Assembly: GCA_019614645.1 (NCBI GenBank) | Contig: JABWDB010000046.1 | Location: forward strand, 1,812,001-1,876,000 | Length of the DNA: 64,000 nucleotides | Direction of reading: 5' to 3' | Source: Stratiolaelaps scimitus | Taxonomy: Eukaryota > Arthropoda > Arachnida > Mesostigmata > Laelapidae | In this document: positions 22,207-34,561 of the stretch, in pieces | How the letters are laid out: each line of letters starts with the position of its first letter | Position numbering within the stretch: position 1 is the first letter of the stretch | Notes under the pieces: model-generated | What the model was told of the DNA's origin: nothing | Databases searched by the model: none | The model's input: the letters and a program-made list of their open reading frames with translations, nothing else | Translations under genes and position numbers: made by a program

Positions 22207-24730
22207 AAGCGTAGGTGTATACACGGTTTCGATTCCCACCCTAAGGGCACATTTGCTTGAAAAACAGGGATTGCCCGCCTAAGGAAACGCTGCCGCGATC
22301 AGTTGTACTGTGAACTGAGTAAAATGTCCAAGGTTGCGAAGAGAAACTTCCATTGTGATTAGTTCACCTGCAGCTCGAGCAATAGCAGTTTTCGCCGATA
22401 CTCGAATTCGTACAGACAATTTGTTTCTTATGATATCTCAAGCGAGAGCATGCGTGAGTGATCGTCGGAGTTGCTACCACAAGGGTAGCTGTCCTTGTAG
22501 CATGGTAGCCGCGTTGCTGGAGACGATTAGTTCCCCATAGTTTCCATTCACGGCGTGGTGAAGGGTGTTGGAACTGCTTCGATGCTCGTGTTGATTATGA
22601 TGCCGACAACGATGATATGCGACTAGTTTGCCAGCAACGACAGGTACAAGTACGATAAATGTCGATATGCTCCGATTCACAATTGCGTGACACAATTCAA
22701 CCCCCGACAATGCCATCGTTCCCTGCCATTGTACTAAGGACACGACACATATTTATAGGGGGGTAGGTAGCGATGACAAGCGGCGTCGTTTGGTGGATAT
22801 CCAGTGACGCGAGCCGGCCGTGTCCGCTCGGTGATCATTGTCTAAACGCCGATACGTGTCGCGATCACTGATATGTGCGTTCACAATATGAATACATTGT
22901 TGTTCAATAGAAGGAACAGTATTTCATATTTCTATCATTCGATTCCTTTCACTATGCACACAATGAGGGTCAGCTCCTCAAAGCCTTTTTTACCCTTCGC
23001 GTGGCCCCAGGACCATTACACTTGGCGTAAACGGAGCTATTCAAATTGAGCTAGCTATGCTCGGTGAGTGGCGAGCACCATCCCGCATTAGTATAAGTAG
23101 ACGTTTTTTTAATAAGATTTTTAGTAATTAAATAATTGTATATCTCTCCCCCGTTCGTTTCTGGTAAACAAGGGAATTACTTCGTCGACGAGCTGCTGGT
23201 TGAACGCTTTTGCCAATCAATATTTTCGTTTTTCAAACTCTCTGCACCTGTTCCGAGAGTCTTGAGCGGTAGTTCCTTAGAATGAGTAATTCCCATTAGG
23301 GTATCTCTCAAACATGAATCGTTTGATCGGACAAGCTCATGCAATAAACTATTTCCTCCTGGATCAGTCTCGCACTGGTGTTGCCATGGTGCTTCAAACG
23401 CTCATAAAATCCCACAGCATAGCATAAACCTCCCTACGCCCTGAAGCCCTTATCTTCGTTAAGCTAGTACAATGCTTGCGAGTTCCGCATCAGTGGCATC
23501 TCACAATAACTGAATGTTTTGCGCCGATTTCTCCCGTGTTGCTGGGACGCACAAGCGAAATTACTTGCTTATATTCCTGCTAATATAACGTATCTAGTGC
23601 AAAAGCCGGTGCCGACACTGATTATTGCCATCGCGGAAATAATGACGAGGAGATTTTTTTAGTTTCATACAGTTCAAACCTTCCGGAAGGCTTTGAAGGC
23701 TCTAATCCGCCGTTGGCTTGGAAGGACGTATCTTTGCTGGCGCAATCATTTGGTAAAATTCCCCCTTGACATCTCTCCAATTAGAGTTTTGCAAGCAGGG
23801 TATGAGCTAGAATTTGAATATAACGATTTGTTGTTGATTTAACTCTATGAAGAGGTCGCCAGCTCAGGCCGAAAGGGACGAGTATCAGAGAAAAAGAAAG
23901 TCGAAAAAGCTTTAATAGTTGCCTCCTGATTCATTGCATAATTTTTGCTATGTCCATCAACGACGTCAGGAAATAACTAGCCAGGTAGTGATTAGAAAGT
24001 TCGGTTAAATTGAAAATCGTTTGCTTGTTGGAGATGTTTGCGATCGGTTGGAAGCCTGGGCAGTGATGATATTTTACCCTTGTAATCTATTTAACATGAC
24101 CACTATCGAAAACACAACCGAGCTTCGAAATTGAGTTCCTCGTAATTATTCGGCCTCATTTGTCATTTAGTGAACGGCACGAGGTCGGTGTCAGTGTTCA
24201 TTGAGTTTAAGTTTGCTTTGCCTATATAGCTTACCTACCGCAGATAGGGTCTGCACCTGTCTTTTGCGCGATACCTTGTGCGGCGAGGGTCTACAGCGAG
24301 ATACAACCTTCGTACTGCTGTTGAAAGCTATGCGAACCGCTCATGTGCATTGCAGTTGGTCGAAAATGAAACATTTTCAGATTTAGTAGAATTTTCGTAG
24401 ATATTTCTGGGTAATATTGCCACGTATCAGTGCCGCGGACCCAAGGACAGGTAAAGGGGAAACGAGCCACAGATCTCCGAAATTCTATAAAGTTTCCCCA
24501 TAGCGGTTTCGGCCTCTGGTTCTCGTTGCTCCGCCGCGTGCCCGGGATCCGTTCTTCCCTCGCTTTGACGTATTTGATAAATCCACAAGGTGTGGGGGGG
24601 GAGGCGGGAGATACTATCCGCAAGTCAGATGAAATCCACAAAGGGAAGCAATCTCCTATTCCAGAAAAAGGTATTCAATGTAACCCCTCTGGGTTTTGCC
24701 AAATGTCGCGAACATTCGAACGTTCTTCTA
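22207..24730. other. gene-poor AT-rich stretch
   Basis: About 2.5 kb with no supported exon, no long microsatellite and no repeat that I recognise elsewhere in the window. The region from 22750 to 24200 lacks even moderately long open frames. A G run and GC-rich patch lie at 24590-24610. Confidence 0.45.
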
Positions 24731-24916
24731 CACGAAGACGCCGCTGCCACCAAGATCAGATGACTCTGCGCCGGCGCAGCCATCCCCCTCTTCCGACCCA
24801 CAGACAGAGTAAATAGTATCGCGTAGAACGGCGGCGCCTTCGACAGCCTTCATCTTGACTTCAGCCAATGTTCGGCTTTGTGGACTTCCTTTTCTGCGGT
24901 TATAACATGCTGTCAA
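24731..24916 (-). other. possible coding fragment, unassigned
   Basis: A minus-strand frame of about 60 codons reads RTLAEVKMKAVEGAAVLRD and continues with an acidic Gly/Ser-rich stretch to a TAG stop. Its mix of acidic and small residues is more protein-like than neighbouring frames. A possible splice acceptor (TTATAACCGCAG) precedes it. No domain is recognised and no partner exon was found. Confidence 0.2.
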
Positions 24917-25704
24917 ATTGTTCCCCCGATTCTCTCTGTGGAATACTTAGTAAAGGGACACCTCATCTCGTTCTGTGCACCGCTGAGCGGTTCCCAGCAC
25001 GGATAGCTTCTGAACTCAATCAGCTTCCGAGCCAAATGAAAAAACGGCGTTCCGTTTCCGATTGTACTAGGAATGGTCAGGGACGATGGTCCCGTATGCC
25101 CGCAGGGCGATCTTCCTGCTCCTTCGTGCCACCTTCTCGTATGCGGGTTTGGCGCGCGTCCCAGACGTCAAATAGGTTCGCGGCGGCAACCGCCATTGCC
25201 ACCAGCCGCTCCCGCCGATTCGGATCAGTCGATCGGATCAGACGATCTATTTGAATTCAAATTCTCGCGTCCGCATGACCGAGACTCGCTCGGAGATAAG
25301 CGGTAGCTTTGCAGACGACGACGACGATACTGCTGATAATCTATGCTGTCGCACAGGGTAGAGAGAGAGAGAGAGAGGAAAACTCGAACGGGATGGGGGC
25401 GAGCGAACACAGCCTCACGATAGCGTTCATTTCAATCGTTATCGAACATTTCGTCGAAACCGGCTTCGCAGATCGTAGACAGACAAGTGGAAACGAAGGA
25501 ATATATCCCTGCGGTAACGAATCGGAGAGAAGAAATCAAATCTATCCAAACTGTAAATGGTAGACACGTGTACTGGGCGGATACCGAAATGAGGGATGAT
25601 TTCCACCAACAGGAAAACTGCCAGTTCTACAGTCAGTCCAGTCGAGCTAGACTTCACTTCATTGATCTTACCCAATCATTATGATTGCGACCACTAAACT
25701 TAAA
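24917..25704. other. no supported gene; GAGA tract
   Basis: Contains a GAGA tract at 25361-25378. Frames up to 128 codons near 24868-25254 show no recognisable features. Confidence 0.3.
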
Positions 25705-25775
25705 CTTTTTTTCGGACTGACTCTCAGCCAACATTTAACGTCCACGGTACCGCTTTCGCATTGCTTCGCGTTGCT
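25705..25775 (-). mobile_element. SINE family A 3' fragment
   Basis: Minus strand ends ACGTTAAATGTTGGCTGA-GAG-TCAGTCCGAAAAAAA. This matches the 3' end of the 22022-22206 copy, including the hairpin and A tail. The tRNA head is missing, so it is a 5'-truncated copy. Confidence 0.65.
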
Positions 25776-27012
25776 TGCTATGATTGCGACCACTAGTACT
25801 ACTACTACTGGTCACGTTGCGTCTCGACCGGATAATTGAGTGCCACAACGGGTAACACCTTGATCTCTATCAGTACTTGGAAGCCGTTTCTATTCTATCC
25901 ATGTTGATCTTTGTCGGCATCACCGACTATACGTGGCATGGAAGGCCTGCGATCCAAAAGACGCCATAGAGGAATATAGACGGAATCATGCTTCCTTAGT
26001 CTCGTTTAGCGCTTCCTCTCTTACCTTCATCAATTTCTCGCAACGCTCACTGGATATATGTAGAAGAAAGTTGAGCGTCAAGGATTCACAACAAGTTTCA
26101 CATATTTGCCTGCCACTGTAACAACTACGGGTCACTTACGGCCCACAGAGAGTAGCGCTGACGCAAAGTTTAGGCTGACGCGTGTTCGACAACAACTGAG
26201 AGGTGGTCTATCGTTGTCGATAGCCATTTCGTTGCTCTATATGACGCTGCTTCACGCATGACCCAATTCGCATTAGCATATTTCGCTTGACTTCGGCTCA
26301 AATGTCACTTCTTGATCAAGGATTATTTCTGAAGAGGACGGTATGTCCCCCAAACATCGACAAGAAACACAGGCATTTGTATGGCATGTAATGGTATCTG
26401 CTGGCAAACAAGCGATTGCTTATTGAGGACCTTGAATCTCGATTTGATTTGGCTACTGTGGTACGTAGTGGCGGTGGTGCGTTGGGCAATAATCATAGTA
26501 GGAAGGATTTTCGGACTTTAAAGAAAGACACTCGAATTTAGGGTACACTACTCTGCCGTCTCCGTCCACCTCTACCTGCTGTTGGTTGCCTATGAAAATC
26601 TGCCGCGGATCTTAGCGGAGGGAGGACCCGATGGCGGGCGGTTGTCGGCGGCTGAGGTGACGATCACGTCATTTACGTAGCCTCACGTATTCACATTGAT
26701 GAACAACTGCTTGATTTGTAACCACCGGTCCCGTCGCCAGTCGAGCTGTCAGAACAGTAGTTCCGCTAGATCGATTCGCCGCATAGCTGGTCGCTAAGTA
26801 TCGTTACATATAGATACTCTGGAGTGAAAATCAATTTAACATAGTGACAAAATATAGCACTAAGGGTGATACTCTCAAATTTGATAACAGAATCATAATA
26901 TACGACATCTGGAACTCCCGACTTGACCTTAACTTACTAGAAAACGCATGAGGGGGACGTTTGCATGTATTAACCGGTCTGAGTGAGGCTGCGCAGGCGA
27001 ATGATAAGGATG
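25776..27012. other. no gene seen
   Basis: Mixed sequence with no supported exon or recognised repeat. Confidence 0.4.
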
Positions 27013-27061
27013 TTTTTAAATGTATATATACACCAATAAATGGTATATATACATTTAAAAA
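27013..27061. repeat. 19-bp perfect inverted repeat (hairpin)
   Basis: Arms 27013-27031 and 27043-27061 (start TTTTTAAATG) are perfectly complementary with an 11-base loop. It is AT-only apart from the loop and arm ends, so its stability is modest. A small palindrome or transposon remnant. Confidence 0.7.
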
Positions 27062-27629
27062 GAAAAAACTATATATATAGATTGGAGAGCAGTAGGTATA
27101 TAGAAATAGGAAGAGACAAATATTTAGATTATCAATAATCAAGTTTCGCTGTAGTGCGCTTTTTGATAGACTTCGTGGTCGCAGCTGCTGTCCTGTTGAA
27201 TTAATTCGGAGCGCAGGTTTGGCACAGTGTGTTCAAGAGCAATAAAGGCTAAATCTATTCTGCTTGAGCAGATGAAGGTAATTTGCTCAACCTCAGTGCT
27301 CAGTGGTCCGATCTACGAAAGTGGCGCAGGTCTAGACTTCAAGAGATCGACTTCAAGACGTTCAGCTGTAATTGAAGCCCTATGAGGCTTACTATTGCCC
27401 ACTATGTTAGCCATCGAAACTACCATTCCTCTTGATTCGTTTTATATCCCCCAACGAGCATTAGTGAAAAAGCGCTCGGCCAAAAAAGGTTCATATTTTG
27501 GTTAATAACTTTAGTGGAAGTGTCCGCCATGGACAAGAGCGTCCCTCCAGGGAGATCTCAACGAATTGCACGCGTAAATTGGTTCAGTCGAGAGGTGTCA
27601 TAAGTAAATAAAATTTCTATAAATAAGTG

Positions 27630-27634
27630 TATAT

Positions 27635-27676
<42 letters not shown>

Positions 27677-27695
27677 TAACAGCTGAGGGTCAGCT
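27630..27695. repeat. (TA)n microsatellite followed by a terminal-hairpin motif
   Basis: TA tract at 27630-27672, then AGCTGA-GGG-TCAGCT at 27681-27695 and CGAA. This is the same small hairpin that ends the SINE-like copies elsewhere. The body of the element, if any, has been replaced by the TA tract. Confidence 0.6.
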
Positions 27696-27712
27696 CGAAT
27701 ATATATATATAT

Positions 27713-29292
27713 GTACTGTGCATTGGTTCGCGGCATCAAGGCAACGGAGGGGTACCAGGTTTTAACAAAAACTGAGGTTAGGTGCAGAGTCCTCCCACTT
27801 CAATCATTATATAATCATTATGTTGTCGTGCACTCAACAACCGATGGCGAAATCCGTGCAGCATTAGATGAACGCATCGTTATTAATCCCTTCGTGTAGG
27901 GTTTGCCGATGGAATTATATTCATGTTTATATTGAAATACTATATACCTAACTTATAAGCCAAGGATATTATTAACTGTATTTTTCCATTCTTGCAGACT
28001 TACTACGGCGACCCGTTCGGATCAAGAACCTCAATGGTATGTTAATGGTGGAAACTATTCGTTGTCAGGTTATATATCCTTCCTGAAATGTCTTTGTACT
28101 GTAAATTAAAAGTCTATATCGGAGGATAAACACTGTTGCTACACGCTCATATTTCGAAATTAACACAGGTCGAAGGACGGTCGAGTTAGGAGAAATGATT
28201 ATAGCATGGCTCATTTGCAAATTAGAGATTTTCCAAATGATTGGCCTAACCATGGCAGGGCCAGCGACATCCACGATATATAAATATATATTCAATAAAT
28301 TCAATTCACTTTATTATCAAGGGTCAATTTACAACATATCTGCTTGCTATTCTGAGAAGGCAGAAAGGAAACGGGTCATATGATACAAGGAAATGATGCC
28401 CTACGCAGAGCACGGGAAACTCTCCAGGGGAACAAATCATTAACGCACTGTGTACTGGATGAATGAATTTGGGCGGAACATTCGTACCTAGGCCAACAGA
28501 CCATTCCAGGAAATGGTTTCGGGGGTCTTGTAGTCACGCCCGCTCCTTATCAGAATTGACTTTAGAGGATATTTTTACATCGTCCGCATAGATCTTGACG
28601 GATATAGATGGTGGAAGTACATCCGTAATAGAATTTCCATACAGTATGTACATCAGGGGGCTTAATGCATATATGTATATATATATATATATCGAAATGA
28701 ATGAAACATATATATATACACAATGGTAAAAAATAGTATTTAATAAGTAAAAATCTCATCAATTCTATACAAAAGCGACCCGCCCCACCCTTTGTATCAT
28801 AGGTCTGGCTGATTCTGAATCGGATTCCACCTCCTAACGAGAACTATGGTTCAGATGTAGATCTGCTCAGTACAACGTAACCAACTATCTTGCGTTTTGT
28901 CATCCACCTCAACCCCCCCCCCGGTGGATCGTCAACTCCACTTTAGTTGACCTTGGAATGATCTCTGGTGGTGTCCGTTTGAAGAGAATTTTTTCCTCTC
29001 AAACAAACAAAAAAAGGACCAATCGGTTGTCCAGGTGCTTGAATCCACTCCACCCACTCGAACGTAGCCGTCATTTTATTTATCACCCCACCCCATTCCC
29101 GTTTTGCACAGTGTTATCGTTGCTCTGTCGCAGGCAGCCCCCCCCCCCCTGCGTGCTGAAACCAGCTCATCGAATCCTTATTGCAGCAATTCTAAACTCA
29201 ACAATTCTTGAGTCACACACCTGAAGAGTAATAAAGTTTAATTGGATATTGATTGAATTGAACAATTAACTGATACGGACTCGACTCATCTC
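27713..29292. other. no supported gene
   Basis: AT-rich. Short (TA)n pieces at 27699-27712 and 28671-28692, and C runs at 28914-28922 and 29140-29149. No recognised exon. Confidence 0.4.
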
Positions 29293-29598
29293 TTGAACAC
29301 GGAGGCAGGCACTGATTCAGTTATACCGTCTTCGAAGGTAAATGGTTGTTGCCGATACGTCTGTCCATGTGGTTACATAGGAAAATACAGACTCGGCCAC
29401 TACAATATTCGACCTAGATTGGGAAAACCTGTCGAACATGTGCAGGGGACACCCGCATTAGAAAATAACAGTGAGGCAATCGTCGAAAATCAATCAACGG
29501 CCACTACCCACGAGCGAAACAACATCAGCGCACCCAAAGATCAGATCGAAATCACACTCGGGGGACGTACTCTAAACAAACAAGCCGAAATCAAGCCA

Positions 29599-29629
<31 letters not shown>

Positions 29630-29718
29630 AAACACAAAATGTGTATCTTGAAAATCAGTCATGTCACAGTAATTTTTCGTTACTCCATCCTTTATCATTC
29701 GACCTGTGTCGCTTATGA
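29293..29718 (+). other. unassigned open frame with a Cys/His patch
   Basis: The frame runs 141 codons. Residues about 18-36 (NGCCRYVCPCGYIGKYRLG, then H) hold a small Cys/His cluster that could be a zinc-binding fragment of a transposon protein. The middle is Asn/Gln/Thr-rich, and the last third is the translated (TA)n at 29600-29629 and cannot be real. I cannot name a family; it may be a decayed mobile-element piece or chance. Confidence 0.2.
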
Positions 29719-30100
29719 ATTATTCACCCTAGAGGGCTTTGCAGCCGGAGGTAGTACTTAATCGACTTATCGAGACGAACTCCTACACCGGCCGTGCCGA
29801 ACCGGAGCCCCGACGATGAAAACGACGGCTGTCGATCATTTCGCAAACTCGTTACTGACGCGTCACAACTTTCACGGCAACTTGACTTGAGGCTGAAAAG
29901 CATAAATGTGTTTTTTTTTCTCTCTCTCTCTCTTTTCTTTTATCTAGTATCATCACTGTAACTCAATATGACACGCTCACTCTGAGATTTGCCTGATACA
30001 GCAGGAGCAGGAATAGACTCGATGAATTCGAAGGTCTACAAGCCGCTCGTTTCTACAATGGCTTGAAGCAGGGCGTATAACGAAATTTGCCGACAATTCG
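29719..30100. other. no gene seen
   Basis: Contains a TCTCTCTCTCTC tract at 29920-29932 after a T run, and no supported exon. Confidence 0.4.
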
Positions 30101-30137
<37 letters not shown>

Positions 30138-30144
30138 CGTCTAT

Positions 30145-30193
<49 letters not shown>

Positions 30194-30201
30194 GACGTAT
30201 G
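30101..30201. repeat. (TA)n microsatellite enclosing an inverted repeat
   Basis: A TA tract is interrupted by CATACGTCTATTATATATA at 30134-30152, and its exact complement ends the tract at 30183-30201. The whole can fold into one long AT-rich hairpin. Confidence 0.8.
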
Positions 30202-31782
30202 TAATAATATACAATTTGAATATTGTTTCACTATCGTTAATATACCGCCTTGCTGACAGCACTTAGAAACGTCGACGTTTTTTCCGTCCCTCTGAGGGCC
30301 TAGCACTTATGTACAGACACTTATATATATATATATATATACATCCATATATATACATCGTAATAGCTGGTATCAACTTGATTGATGGATTGTGTCAATG
30401 CATCAGCGGTTCTGTTCCAACGAACGACGAGCCCAACCAGTGACTATTATTAGTTACGTTTATTAACGACATATGCCAAGTGCGAGAATTCACCACGGAG
30501 TCCCCCCGCGGGGGGGGGGGGGGGGGGAACGGGCATAATTGGGGTGAGTATGGATATAAATAATTGCTGGCTGTTGTTGCCATAGCGAACGCTGCTCGTA
30601 CAACGAACGACGATGGATGAAACTTCGCCCTGTTATCGTCGATAGGCGTTTGCTCCGCCATTCATTCATATGTATTGCATATCAAATAAAAGATGCAAAC
30701 TTGGATTTACCCAGACATTGGATAGGCACGGGCGGGTTTTCATGTGAGGCGTACGCGTAAAAGGCCACTTGGCATGGTTGGGTCATTCCGCGGATGTACG
30801 CGGATTCTTGCGTGGTTTTGACTGAGAGTGCGGATCATGTCGATCCGCCAGGTCTTGCATTGTCTTGGATCCAACCAGGAGCAGGTTAGGCCCGGGCCTG
30901 AATGTTCCAGGACCTTGTGGCGTTGTTGCCACGCCGTGGCCTGTTTGACGAGCTGCACGAGTCCATAGGTCTACGTCGTCGTTCACCGAACGTTCTACGC
31001 GTAGCATCTGTCTCTGCAGCTGCAGGCAGCGGGCACGTTCTTCAATTAACGCCGGCCTCTGCTAGCTAGCCTAACCGCGAACATACAGCGGTGAAGAATA
31101 GATAGATAGATAGATACTCGATTAATATGTAGATCTATAGCAGTATGAGAAGGAAACAAGAGAGACAGTGAGCGAGAGAGAGAGAGAGAGGGAGGTCAGC
31201 ATCGCAGCAGTGGGTGATCCGTCACTTAGGCTGCGGAGGCGCGTTTTGAAGGATAGCCTCCCTGCCTGGGGCCCAATCGCACACACAGACACAACCACAC
31301 ACGAGCCGAGCCCACGCATACAATAGCAGTAGCAGCAGCAGCAGCAAGACAGCTACGTACGATCCGACATGATCCTCGATCCCATCCACCGTTGCCCGCA
31401 ACACGGGAAGATCCGAGGCAAGTGCTACCCCCATCACAGCACTGAGACATTGTACAGGCGTATCGTCCTGGAAAGCTCCATAGTACCCTACATACACACG
31501 CACACAGACACGTGTTCACTCGCAGATAGATCGGACGATCACAGGGAGATGGGTCGTTGCAGCAGCAGAAGCAGCAGCAGCCGCCGCCACCGCCGCCGCC
31601 ATGAGATTAGATGAGAAAAAGTGCGATAGAGCGGCGTCGGTGCCGGCATATGACCTCGCCGAACGTCGTGTACTGATTGATTGGCAAAAACCGTTCGCGT
31701 TTTTTCAAGCCATGTAAATTACACTTCCATCACAGTGTTGGCGCCTTTTTCTGACAAGTTTTACTATAAGACACACACACAC

Positions 31783-31784
<2 letters not shown>
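30202..31784. other. no supported gene; simple-sequence patches
   Basis: A C6-GC-G18 run lies at 30502-30527. From 31140 to 31600 there are a GAGA tract (31173-31190), CA-rich patches, an (AGC)n tract (31328-31347) and GCCGCC runs (31580-31600), again resembling a promoter-like block with open frames on both strands but no recognisable domain. Confidence 0.35.
30502..30527. repeat. C6/G18 homopolymer pair
   Basis: Six Cs, GC, then eighteen Gs. It can fold as a short hairpin or, on the G strand, as an intramolecular quadruplex. The exact length is likely to be unreliable in any assembly. Confidence 0.85.

Positions 31785-31785
<1 letters not shown>

Positions 31786-31837
<52 letters not shown>
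31786..31837. repeat. (TA)n microsatellite
   Basis: Uninterrupted TA tract of about 52 bases, just upstream of a dispersed repeat and preceded by (CA)n. Confidence 0.95.
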
Positions 31838-31839
<2 letters not shown>

Positions 31840-32090
31840 TCCGCAAGACTCCGACAATATCGGGAAGTCCGATATACGGAACCGTTTAACCAAACAAAGT
31901 TAATTTATTTAATTACATTTTCAGTGTCAGATACAGATGGTATTGATTTTGGGATTACGGGATTGATTTTGTATATGGTACAGGTGATGATAGTCAAGCC
32001 GTATTAATCTATGGATGTAGGGTAACGAAGCCCGTCACAAGTGAGCACATTGGTCTACCTTTTTACTCAACCTCAACGGGATTTCGGTGT
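31838..32090. mobile_element. unclassified dispersed repeat, copy 1
   Basis: Starts right after a (TA)n tract and resembles 58053-58290. Shared landmarks occur in the same order: CTCC-ACAATAT-GGGAA, CCAAAC-AGTTAAT, GGGATTGA, ATATGGTACAGGT, AGTCAA, and GAGCACATTGGTC. Both copies abut (TA)n on the same side. No coding capacity is evident, so the type is unknown. Confidence 0.55.
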
Positions 32091-32712
32091 CGATGTCAGT
32101 CCTACCTTAGACCTTGACTCTCCCATTACTAAAGTTGCGAGGGTGGCAAATTCGTGATGTGTAATAAATCGAGTGTTTCGCCGCTTTGTTGTTCAAGCCA
32201 AGTTCATTTCTACGTGACACCTTATAATATCAGTCATTTAGTTTCTGGATACCTGTCCAAAGATAGAATGCCCACATCTAAAGGCGCGACGCGGGCAGAA
32301 TATTGACGCCCTGTACAGAATCCGGAAGGGACTTATGCGAGAGAGACTTAGGTCACGTCAAGTTTAGCGTCCCGAGACAATCAACGGTTCCAGGTCGCCT
32401 AAGCCAACTTCGCAGAGAAGGTTGCAGACATAAAAATGTTGTATAAGCCGGTGAAGTTCAATAAGAGTGATCTGCGTTTCTAGGCATTTGCAGAAATTAT
32501 CCACGTATAAGTTATATAACCATACGTTCTTAGGTTGACTTATTTCTGATTGAGTCTCATCAAATATACGGTATTATCGAATACGGTGCCAACTAACGGT
32601 TTACGTCACATAGTGACGTTGCAAAAAAGACACGAAGTATTGTGTTCGGAATGCAATACCTTGAAGCACTGCCTAAGTTTGGTAGGAAAAACATCCTCAT
32701 ACCTCTGGCTCG
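32091..32712. other. no supported gene
   Basis: AT-rich; no recognised exon. May include the worn remainder of the 31.8-kb element. Confidence 0.35.
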
Positions 32713-32919
32713 TATATGTAGACCTTGGGCGGGTACGGCCCTCTCACTGCGAACTTCCTCGAAGGTTTCTACCATGGGTTGATCCGCGCAACCGGGGACA
32801 AGCGGGCAGGTTCTTTCCTTCTGCAGCGCCTGTCCCTCACTGTGAGGCAGAGGAGCCATGCCATCGCCTTCCTCGGGACATTGTCCACCTCAGCCCCCCC
32901 CCAGCCCCATAATCCCTAG
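32713..32919 (+). other. possible 3' coding fragment of a retroelement
   Basis: A plus-strand frame following an in-frame TAG reads LGGYGPLTANFLEGFYHGL and ends in a Ser/Pro-rich stretch at a TAG. AATAAA follows about 28 bases later (32947), which would fit a 3' coding end. A second overlapping frame (32550-32912) is equally open. I recognise no motif, so both the coding status and the retroelement label are guesses. Confidence 0.2.
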
Positions 32920-34496
32920 AAATAATTCCCAACAACTGTATGTTTGAATAAATATGTAGAAGGTAATACATTTTGTCATTTTGCCTTTTATACTCGTTTG
33001 CATAGTTTTATTTATGATTAATACAGATGTATCACACAAATATATTAATATGGAAAAAATTAATTTGCCGATCGCCGTTGGAGCCAGTTAACCTACGTAT
33101 TGTGAAAGTCGCTCACGCTAAACGAGTTAATAACACTTTTCCCCTAAGGGTGGCTTAAGTTTATGTCTTTAAGAATAATAATTTATATTGCTCTAATTTA
33201 CCAATATCGTACTCATCTTGTGCTATACGCTTTTATTGCCCATCTAGGCTGAGAATAAAGGTTCATTTGTATTGTATGCTGTGTCGTGATTGATATATGA
33301 ATGAAAATAAAGAGATCCTACGGTTGGTTCGAGTCAAGGATAGTCGATTTGAGCAAGCAAAAAGATAGCAATTGCCACCGGGCAAAGTTGACCGGAAAGA
33401 AAAGATGATATGACTATGGACGTTCCTTTTGCCCCTGGTTCCCGGAGCAGCGCGAAACCAACCGTGGGGTAGGAGGCAATCTGGTGTTACCCGACCGAAT
33501 GTCACACACCGCGATTGGTTACAGAGGGAGTGTGTCGAACATTTAACGAGACTACTGACGTTTAAGTTACACGAAGAACAACGGAAGCAGAGTAGAGGCA
33601 CGGTAGAATTGAATCGTGCAAAAGGTCTGCATGATCGACCCGTGAGAATATGACCTCGATGATCGTTAAAGACACGGTACAGGTTGCAGATATGTTTGAG
33701 AATGCTCCAGCCTATTTATATGAGCCATGATAATGGGTAATTTGAAGTCGTCGGTAGAGTTTGACGGGTGGAACACTTTGATGTGCTTTATGATGCGTGT
33801 TTATGCATAAACGCTAGCTCGTATCTCTCGCATCTGTTAGGGAGTGGGTTTCTGCGAGAATACTTCTTCATTTGAGGCGAATGAGCGTTCTTTGGTGCAA
33901 CTCACTCTGGTGACAAGAACTGTCCATTGTGTTCGCGTTTCCTGGATCCTCCATAAGCACTGGCCGTTTTAAAAAGACTGAGATACTGAGCACGTTGCCA
34001 GGAAAATAGCACATTCGTGTTTGAGATCGTCCTTCACCGAGGATCTGATTGAGTCGGGAAGGGCTGTGGCCTTAGTTGCTGCGACTGGCAAACAGGACAT
34101 CGTCGTCGATCGTGGCCTACAGAGTAGCTCCCTTTTTAGAGACTCTCGAAGAAGCTTGGGCCCCTTGCGGGAATCGAGCAGATAGTATTATTATTGTTAT
34201 TATTATTGGAAACGTTACACCAGCCGAAACCAGCGCTTTATCCCATTAGAAAATATGATTACTCACCAGTAGCTTTCTTCTGCGTCCAGATCATCTTCCC
34301 TTTGCAAGGTCAATTCAAAATTCTTAGATTTAGCAGATCTTTTCTGTCTGGCCTTCTACTTTTACAGCAAAGTTACCTGGGCGCCTTCTCCTGCTATCCC
34401 ATGATTCTTCATCAAACATCAACAACTTTTCTCTTTCGGAGCTGTTTGTTTTTTTTTGCTTCATGCCCTTTGTAATATTCTCAAGCACCCTTGTAA
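32920..34496. other. gene-poor stretch
   Basis: AT-rich with no supported exon. Short frames near 33260-33650 overlap on opposite strands without recognisable features. Confidence 0.4.
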
Positions 34497-34561
34497 TCGC
34501 TGCGTGATAAGGATATTTTAGAGAGCTCAAGCATTGTAAAATTGCAGCTCCTTTAATAAGC
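34497..34561 (+). mobile_element. SINE family B tail with remnant head
   Basis: CGCTGCGTGATAAGGATAT matches the 3' end of the tRNA-like head at 6983 and is followed by GAGAGCTCAAGCATTGTAAA and TTGCAGCTCCTTTAATAAG, the family B tail. The rest of the head is too worn to see. Confidence 0.55.

Noticed and set aside
22006..22222. A clear target-site duplication (GGTGTATAC) around the 22-kb SINE
   Set aside because: The left 9-mer is seven bases away from the A tail, so the match could be chance. It is mentioned only as a candidate.
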